Origin: Ectobius pallidus
Lineage: Eukaryota; Arthropoda; Insecta; Blattodea; Ectobiidae
Direction of reading: 5' to 3'
Length of the DNA stretch: 64,000 bases
Assembly (NCBI GenBank): GCA_964059195.1
Contig: CAXKWD010000007.1
Coordinates: forward strand, 24,687,023-24,751,022
Shown: piece by piece, positions 57,341 to 64,000 of the stretch
Layout: the number at the start of each line of letters is the position of its first letter
Position numbering within the stretch: position 1 is the stretch's first letter
Position numbers and translations under genes: made by a program
Notes under the pieces: model-generated
Databases searched by the model: none
Told to the model about the DNA's origin: nothing
What the model saw: the letters and a program-made list of their open reading frames with translations, nothing else

Positions 57341-57733
57341 TTGGACACAAGGATTAATAAAGAGTTACCATAGCTTTTGTAACGTTTGCAAATTTTCTAG
57401 ATAGTTCATTATACATTTTATCGCGGCCACCATGTCCTATTGCTGTATGAGCGGTATCAATAACATCGTATATTTCATCAGCGGAAAGGTAATATTTTAT
57501 ATCGTTTTTGACAACAAGTTTCCTTAATCCCCCTATTTCTGCTATATCAAATCTTTTCAGTCTTCTGTTTTGTACAGCTGACTTTTTTGTGCTTTTTTAG
57601 CGTCATCCACCTCTCGCATGAGTGATAGGTAATTTTCCTTTGTTAGAACATTAAAATGAGTAGATTTCTCACTTTCAGTTCGTAAAAGCTCAACCATGAA
57701 CCTCTCTCTCGTCTTTTCACGACTATTGTCCAT
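57341..57733 (-). pseudogene. Integrase-like N-terminal H2C2 zinc domain (KRBA2-like), broken
   Basis: The ATG at 57,733 starts MDNSREKTRERFMVELLR. After a 1-base shift in the poly-A tract (57,583-57,598) the reading continues through YLSADEIYDVIDTAHTAIGH and GGRDKMYNEL to LCPICQ. This forms H-x4-H and C-x2-C, the zinc-binding domain that precedes the integrase core in Ginger/KRBA2-type and Polinton proteins. A TAA at 57,354-57,356 adds a second lesion. No integrase catalytic core follows. Orientation is opposite to the integrase fragment at 58,331. Confidence 0.65.
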
Positions 57734-57779
57734 GATAACGAGAAACGTAGAATGATACTATATAATAGATACCAATAGT

Positions 57780-57905
57780 ATATATTGTTGACTGTAGTAT
57801 ACAATAACTAGGCTGACATTTTTCTAGCCAAAACAAGTTTTAACTGGTTAAAACTAGATTCGACTAGTTTAAACTAGTTTTAACTAGGTGGGATTAGTTT
57901 GATGG
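57780..57905. repeat. Cluster of aactagt/gttttaact inverted words
   Basis: aaaacaagttttaactgg, aactagtttaaactag and gttttaactagg form overlapping short palindromes. Function unknown; could be a binding-site cluster or simple repeat. Confidence 0.5.
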
Positions 57906-58055
57906 ATATCCTTTTCATATAGTGTTTTCTTGTTTCACACTGTCTGACAATATATGATTATCTTGTACTTGTGGGGAAGAGGTTTAGTGATTCATCGATA
58001 ATAGATGTTTCTTTAGACCTGATGTATTAAAGTTTTTTATTTCGACTTTCTTATT

Positions 58056-58238
58056 CTATGATATATTACACAGTTTGCATATACCGTAAGGTTGCTTACT
58101 CCAGGGAACTATCTCGAAAAGTTCATTATATTTACTGTTTGACTTCACCTCTGTCAGTTTCGATTGGACACATACTGTATCTGTAGCACTCTCACTACTC
58201 TGATCAGCTGGTACAAAACTTGAAGTGATCTCGTCACA
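58056..58238 (-). CDS. Small ORF, ~60 residues (low confidence)
   Basis: The ATG at 58,238 (MCDEITSSFVPADQSSESAT...) is about 70 bases downstream of a TATATATAA string near 58,308. It ends GICKLCN. It fits the pattern of other short TATA-driven ORFs here but has no homolog or domain. It could be chance. Confidence 0.25.
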   Translation of the reverse strand, partial: CDEITSSFVPADQSSESATDTVCVQSKLTEVKSNSKYNELFEIVPWSKQPYGICKLCNIS

Positions 58239-58330
58239 CATTTTGCTACACACCTTCACAGATTCAAGGACAAAAATCAACTAACTCTATTCACCATACT
58301 TCAATTATATATAAAGTTAAAAATCTTATA

Positions 58331-58807
58331 GTGTTCAAAAGGGACAAACCTCTGGGATTTAGACAGAGTCTTGCTAATTTTAAAGCCTTAATGCAGAAAT
58401 ACGACATCAACCATTATTCTACATACTCCAACGTTAAGGCTTGCATTGCTGAACGCTTCATCAGAACTTTGAAAACAAACTTTTATCGTAAATTTTCGGC
58501 AAGAGGAAGTTATAATTGGATAGACATGTTGCAGGAACTCATTATACAGTACAACGATAGTGTTCATTCCACAATTAAAATGAAACCTAACCAAGTCAAG
58601 GACAACAGCTTGCTGAATACTGTATACTGTTACAAGGAGTCGCGTGCGAAACCCAAGTTTGTGGAAGGTGACCTTGTAAGAGTTTCAAAACACAGGAAGC
58701 TGTTTAAAAAAGGTTACTTACCGTTGTGGACTACGGAGATTTTCAATTTCAAGTATGAACATGTGTTTTTTATTTACAATTCCTTTGTCTCTTACAAAAA
58801 TACATAA
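58331..58807 (+). pseudogene. Polinton-type integrase, C-terminal half only
   Basis: Homology to retroviral-type integrases starts near residue 15 (FKALMQKYDINHYSTYSN) and includes VKACIAERFIRTLK, whose Glu is the third catalytic residue of the DDE triad. It then runs through YNDSVHSTIKMKPNQV and the C-terminal chromodomain-like start GDLVRVSKHRKLF..GYLPLWTTEIF. The two catalytic Asp and the zinc domain are absent, and the reading departs from the family after TTEIF, at a junction with the polymerase 3' end. In intact elements integrase inserts the DNA copy. Here it is a fragment placed tail-to-tail against the polymerase, implying a deletion or rearrangement. Confidence 0.8.
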
Positions 58808-58978
58808 AATAATACAATGCATAGACAAGACACAGAAAATATTAGACTTTCCTTTTTTAAGAGGGGGTTCCTCATAACCATCCCTGATTTTGTAATGGCC
58901 GTAGGCAAGTGTGTCCACACCATTAGGTAGAATGTGACGCTTGTCATCTGAAGCGTTTAAGGTGACTTTATTCATGAC

Positions 58979-61225
58979 TAGGGTTAGGATTTTTAGGTGC
59001 GCACCTTTTCTCGTAGGGTAAATTAAAGCTCTTCGGAAAGATACCACAGTGTGAGATTTTATCTATAGTCGAGAATGGAGACATTTTTGTAGCACCTTTT
59101 TTCCCTTTTTTGGTACCTTTTACCCCTTTTTTCTCAACAGTGCCCATAATCCCCTTTCTTCCCCTTTTTCATATAGGCCTACTGTAGCTTATCAATATTC
59201 TTCTAGAGTGCATTTTATCATTATAAAGCGTTATGAATGACTTGTGAGTTTCATTCCATTTTACTTCCAGTAAAAGCGGGACTGAAAGCACACCTGCAAC
59301 AACAGAAAATGATATGTGTGTGCGTGCAAACCCTCTTTCTCTCACTTTGCCGAAACAAATAGCTCCCTACAATGGAAATGCATATTTCATTCCATCAACA
59401 ATAATATTGTGTGTGCGCGCAAATCCTCTTTCACTTTGCCGAAACAAATAGCTTGCTACAATGGAAATGCGTATTTCATTCCACCAAATTATAATTTATT
59501 ATAAAAAAAATATTGTGTATACGCAAATCCTCTTTCTCTCACTTCCATCTTCTTGACTTCACCAGTCAGTAGTCTGTTGATCGTGAGTGCAAATCTGTGA
59601 TTAAATGAGTGTATTTTTGCAATGCCTAAGGTGTCCAGAGCCCGGTTATTTTCTCTGTCTCAGGAATTCAAACAAGATTCCGTAGAAACAGATGGAACTG
59701 TAATACGGTGTAGCATTTGCGATTCAGGAATTTTGTTAGATGAAAAACACCAGCGAGACCGCATCAAACAACACATTTCCACTTCTAAGTATCTAAAGAA
59801 CAAGACACTTCAAGCAAATAAATCGCGACAACCTTTATTACGGAATGCGATTGAACAGTGTTCATCGAAAACTCAAAATTTGAAGAAATTCAACATTGAT
59901 TTATGTGCTGCTCTTACACAAGCGGGAATTCCACTCAATAAGGTAAACCATCCTACTTTCAAAGGATTCCTTGAAAAATACACAAAGATGTCAGTGCCTG
60001 ATGAGAGTACTATAAGAAGAAACTACATGGAACCTGTTTACCAAGAAACCATAAAAACCATCAAGGAGAAAGTGACTGATTGTGATGTGGGAATCATATT
60101 GGATGAAACTACAGAGTCAATGGAACGATATGTTTTGAACATTTTAGTTTTTCCCCTATCAGGGGAGAACGTTAAGCCCATGTTGTTTAAAATGTACGAA
60201 CTGGAGAAAGCCAACGCCAGTACAGTAATGCAATCAATCATGGACTTCTGTCAAAACCTGTGGCCAAGTGGTATCGCATTTGAAAAACTTCTTCTGGTGG
60301 TTACAGACCAGGCTCCATACATGGTTTCAGCAATTAACCAATTGAAACCTTTGTTCCCTAAGGTAAAGCATGTGACATGCCTAGTCCACGCCCTTCACAG
60401 GGTTTGTGAATCCATAAGGAATGAATACGACATTGCAAATGAATACATCTCTGCCCTGAAGAAGATTCTACAGAAAGCTCCGAGTCGTGTTGTTGCCTAC
60501 AAGGAAATCACTGGCCTCCCCCTTCCAAAATTCCCGGTCATTACTCGCTGAGGATCATGGATTCAGTTGTGTGAGAATTTTGACAAGATTAAGGATTTTG
60601 TGCTTTCATTGGATCCAGCAGACGCAGGTGTGATTTCCAAGGCCAAACAACTTCTGCTACCGGAAAAAATACAGAATTTGGAGACAGAACTATTTTGTGT
60701 CCATGGTTACAAGTACTTGACTGCAGCTATCAAACAATTGGAAGAACAAGTTCTCGAAAAGGAAAAACAATGGGATATTTTCACTTCAGTGAGGGATCAG
60801 TTAGAGGGCTTTGCTAAAGACAAACTTGAGTCTAGTCTTCAGAAAAATCCGGATGTTGAGGAATTTGCCACATGTGTAGAGTTGCCATTCCGAGTGAATA
60901 CAAAGTTTGCCCCACTGGTTTCTGTGGATGTCGAAAGAAGCTTTAGCATGTACAAAGACATTCTATGTCCTAATAGAAACAGGCTTATTTTTAAAAATGT
61001 AGAGATGCTCAATGTCTTGAAGTACAACAGCTTCCTGTATTTTACTGTTTCTGGTGAGTGATGATTTGATGTGTTTTTTCGCAACTCAATAACTGTTAAT
61101 AGAAGATAGATTTTTTTGAATTACTTGAGTAAAATAGCGCCTTTTTGTCCCCATTTTTACCTTATTTTAGCACCTTTTCCCTTCCTTTTTTCATATAAAA
61201 TTTGCACCTAAAAATCCTAACCCTG
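58979..61225 (+). mobile_element. hAT transposon (CGGBP1-like transposase), 2,247 bp, near intact
   Basis: 22-bp inverted ends tagggttaggatttttaggt / acctaaaaatcctaaccctg with one mismatch, flanked by an exact 8-bp duplication ttcatgac (58,971-58,978 and 61,226-61,233). Subterminal regions contain repeated 'ccttttt.ccc' words on both sides. It carries one transposase gene. Inserted in the polymerase B gene. Confidence 0.95.
59622..61061 (+). pseudogene. hAT transposase (CGGBP1-like) with one internal stop
   Basis: 479 codons plus stop in one frame. A BED-like zinc finger (RCSICDSG...HISTSKY; the last His position is Tyr) leads. Catalytic-core words follow: GIILDETTES (first Asp), LLVVTDQAPYM (second Asp) and CLVHALHRV. 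The C-terminal VDVERSFSMYKDIL contains the third acidic residue and the dimerisation region. A single TGA at 60,549-60,551 sits where family members have Trp, a G-to-A type change. The GC balance and the frame are otherwise unbroken. This class gave rise to the vertebrate CGG-repeat binding protein. Nearly functional; insertion is recent relative to the host element. Confidence 0.9.
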
Positions 61226-63169
61226 TTCATGACAATCGAAAACACGTTATGCTTATATGACCGTATAGATCTGTTTAGCGAAAATGTTGTATGTCCGGTC
61301 TTGAGACATTTCAAATAATCTTCAAATGTGAGTTCTCTCTCCACAACACATTTATTGATTCCTTTCAATTTCTTTATGGATATACTGTTAAAATTTATAG
61401 CGTACATCTTTGCCCTAAGGCCTACAAACTCAGTTATGGTATGACCAACACACTCGTCTTTGAATTTACCTACAACTCCTTTGTTTTCCAATGAATACAA
61501 GGGATGATTAGGGGGGTAGACGCTTGTATCTAATTCATCTTTCATATTTAACAGATCACGATAGAGGTTATCCGTTTCGATCTTGTATATGTAGCTGTTA
61601 GTATCAGTGTAGCACAGACTTAGATTGTTTGCGAAATGTTTTTTCATGGTGTTATAATGAAAACCATACATTCTGACTTTAGATAATTCCAAGATGGACA
61701 TGCCTACATAGATTGCAGTATTTAGTACGAGTTTAGTCTTACCAAGGTGAACACCCACCAAGTTCTCGTTATAAATTGTTCTATCCAGAAAGTTTGACTT
61801 TGCAACCAACTTGGACAATAAGTTTTCGTCCGATACAAGTCTAAAATCTATCCTTTTCCTCACATTTTCGAGAGTCTTGCCGTATACCGCATTATTAGGC
61901 AGCTTAAAAAAATCCTTCTCGAATTCGTTATTTGCGGCCTTTCGTTTCATTGTATTGAATTCAATATACGGTTTCAACCAACAGCTTTGCTCAAAGCTAA
62001 TGCCTCTATGGACCTTTGTCAATTTCAGTCCGTGTTGTAGCGCTTGTTTAAGCACGGTATAGTGTACAATGTAATTCTGCTTAGGTTCAAGCGTGGTTAA
62101 AAGCTTCTTGAATTTACTGCCAGGAGGGCATTTCATCTCTGGGCAGAATGGAAGATCAGTGTGGTTGTCGTGTAGATTTTCTGGATATTCCAAGTCCACC
62201 TCAAATATATATTCTAATTTGGAATCGTCAGGTATGGAGACAATGTCTAAAGACTCTAACTCGTTTTTTTCGAGCCAATGAAAATTAGCTATAGGCAGCG
62301 GCTGTGACATGGCATAACCGTATAGGTTATTAGCGTCGACGTAGTACAATACCGACTCGTCGTCTGCCACAGCGTGGCGTTTATATGACTGACAAATTCC
62401 ACCGCGAATTGATCGTTCAAACAACTGAACCATGTCGATATCCTTTAAAATAGGCAGCTTTACCTGTGTAAACTTTAACATGGCTGCGTATGTGAAGCTT
62501 GGGGAAGTTGGATAGAAAACACAATCTAAGCCATACGTATCGTGACACATTTGTCTGAAATTTTCAAACACGTCCGACAAAATCATAACGTCCGATTTTA
62601 AGTACAAGTCTGAATATTCACCTAAAGACTTGACCGAAAATGAATTCCATACATTAACAGCATGAGAGTAGTCTAGATCTGAGATACCCGCATAGCTGAG
62701 CTTGTTGTAAAACGCCTCTTTAGGCGGTAGTTTTGTTTCATCTAGAATTTCAAGCGAGGTGACGTAATCGTAGGGAAAAATTCCTTTTCGGCACATCAAA
62801 TCGGTGTTGTCACCGAAAGCTTTCCGCGTCTCTATGAATTTATCATTGGGAAGATTGTTTGCTAATTTTTCCAGGCTCGTGGACATGAAGCGGAATGAAT
62901 CTAGGAATCTAAGTTCCATACCTCCCCTTTTCAAATGAGAGGAGGGAATAAATTTCGAAAAAGTGATATATTTCTCCTGGGTATTGCATATAACATTGAT
63001 GCGGTTCTTGTCAAAACCTAATTGTGTCACAATGAAGTGCGAGTCATAGTTAGATAGGTTGTATAGTATAACAGGGACAAAAGACTGGTTCCTATAATTT
63101 AAATTACAGTTTCTGTGTGCTGCACCTCTGTGTTTATGAAAATATTGTATCCCTAGTCTGTTAAACACA

Positions 63170-64000
63170 CTACACTGGGTCAAAACTGAAAACATAATAG
63201 TGGTAACCACGTGAATTCGGTTCCCTAGCTATATACATCAATGAAAGTTTCTCCTCGTTCATCTGTTGAAGCTGATCTTCACTCAATTTTCCAAACCTTC
63301 GTGGTAGGAAAACGCTGCACCCAATCTTTAAATCAGGTATGGGCAACCTTTGGAAAGATACGGGCTAAACTTTACGATATTTATGAAGTCGCGGGCCGGA
63401 GATAATAGGTAATTGTGAAAAAATAATCATGATGCGGTTTTTTAAATTTATAAAGTATAATGCCGAAGTTACATGAATGATAACAATATCGAAATGATTA
63501 GGTATTTACTTGCAATCAGCAGAAATTAATGAGAAGCTTGAGCTTGAACTTGAGAAACAAGATAATCAATGTTGGCATCAGTCCGTGAACCGAAAATATT
63601 TACTTTTTCGAGTGCATTTTTAAAATGTTCCGCGGGCCGGATCAAAAGTCGGGGAGGGCCACATCCGGCCCGCGGGCCGGGCGTTGCCCATATATGCTTT
63701 AAATCTATAACGATTCTTCTTCCGCGCCTTGTATACACGGAACGAGCTTCCTTTATCGGATACGCAAGTCCAATTTGCAGCTCGCTCAACGACTTGTTAT
63801 ATCTCACGTCGGGGATGTACACAGTTGAATAACGTTTAAGAATGGATACTATAGAAGTCTTCTTATTCTTGTTTTCCTCCGATTGAAACTGTGTATTTGG
63901 TAAATCCTCTTTTGACATCAGTATGGTGGAGGTCTGTAGCGTATCCCTCAAGTCCTGTGTTGTAATATCCATCGCAGCAGCAGCTGTAGTAGATTTATAT
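63170..64000 (-). pseudogene. Polinton-associated ORF, right inverted copy, interrupted by a MITE
   Basis: Same protein as 47,070-47,570. On this side it reads DITTQDLRDTLQTSTILMSK and continues past the position of the left copy's stop (sense TTG here). At 63,334 a 362-bp hAT MITE splits the codon run after RIVIDL. Beyond the MITE the frame continues to a stop at 63,170. The 5' end lies outside the window. Just downstream the sequence homology with the left copy ends, at about 63,127, where the polymerase begins. Apart from the MITE no lesion is visible. Confidence 0.65.
63335..63696. mobile_element. hAT MITE, 362 bp
   Basis: Inverted ends caggtatgggcaac / gttgcccatatatg (two mismatches), flanked by an exact 8-bp duplication ctttaaat (63,327-63,334 and 63,697-63,704). 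It contains cgcgggccgg words typical of this hAT group. The left inverted copy at 47,394-47,402 is the empty site. Confidence 0.95.

Larger units (their letters stand above)
58718..63127 (-). pseudogene. Protein-primed DNA polymerase B, split by a hAT transposon
   Basis: The main body lies at 63,127-61,226 and the C-terminus at 58,978-58,718, separated by a 2,247-bp hAT. The frame is continuous across the site when one 8-bp duplication is discounted. Visible: AAHRNCNLNY start; exonuclease NLSNYDSHF and YLKSDVMILSDVF; polymerase motif A YYVDANNLYGYAM; motif B LPNNAVYGKT; motif C YTDTNS. Motif C normally ends D-T-D-S, so the second catalytic Asp is Asn. The first exonuclease motif is missing; the 5' end joins directly to the 3' flank of the neighbouring ORF. 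The C-terminal NASDDKRHILPNG...LAYGHYKI word is typical of Polinton/adintovirus polymerases. Replication function is lost. Confidence 0.85.
46335..64000. mobile_element. Decayed Polinton/Maverick-like (adintovirus-like) element, right end beyond window
   Basis: The same ORF-bearing sequence occurs inverted at 46.9-47.6 kb (plus) and 63.13-64.0 kb (minus). Between the copies are a protein-primed DNA polymerase B, a retroviral-type integrase piece, an H2C2 zinc piece, short TATA-driven ORFs and a Cys/His-rich gene family. Polymerase B plus integrase between inverted repeats over roughly 17-18 kb is the Polinton pattern. Capsid, packaging ATPase and protease genes were not recognised. Later insertions (LINE, foldback repeat, hAT, two MITEs) make up several kb. 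The outer limits are uncertain. Confidence 0.6.

Overview
This window looks like repeat-rich nuclear DNA from a large-genome insect. A cockroach or related polyneopteran is my guess, not something I could verify. The support is: long gene-poor AT-rich DNA; several tRNA-derived SINE families; Helitrons, hAT elements, LINE tails and a Polinton-type element; and an exon resembling an arthropod beta-1,3-glucan recognition protein. No bacterial gene organisation is present.

0-46 kb is host DNA packed with nested transposons. Three short pieces look like real host coding exons. Two are homologous minus-strand Cys-containing exons with phase-1 splice junctions, at 10.26-10.46 kb (with a signal peptide) and at 30.49-30.63 kb. 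The third is a plus-strand signal-peptide exon at 38.65-38.77 kb, matching the start of a GNBP/beta-1,3-glucan recognition protein. The rest holds five copies of one tRNA-SINE family plus at least four other SINE families, two delimited Helitrons (12,476-14,113 and 41,363-42,972), several hAT elements with exact 8-bp target duplications, TA-flanked hairpin MITEs, LINE 3' fragments and tandem repeats.

About 46.3 kb to beyond the right edge appears to be one large, decayed Polinton/Maverick-like (adintovirus-like) element. The same ORF lies at both sides in opposite orientation (47.07-47.57 kb plus; 63.17-64.0 kb minus), as expected if it sits in long terminal inverted repeats. Between them are a protein-primed family-B DNA polymerase (minus), the 3' half of a retroviral-type integrase (plus), an H2C2 integrase-like N-terminal piece (minus), several very short ORFs, and a dispersed three-member family of small Cys/His-rich genes. 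Each family member has a TATATAA box 46-57 bp before its ATG, one 76-80-bp phase-0 intron, and a conserved 3' module. I do not recognise this family; it is the best candidate for something undescribed.

The element is inactive. A 2,247-bp hAT transposon sits in the polymerase gene, a 362-bp hAT MITE sits in the right ORF copy, and the left copy has a stop codon. A 346-bp MITE sits in the third small gene. A LINE nested in another repeat lies between the second and third small genes, and one polymerase catalytic Asp is Asn. A tRNA-Leu(UAA) gene lies at 53.08 kb. I saw no capsid, packaging ATPase or protease gene.
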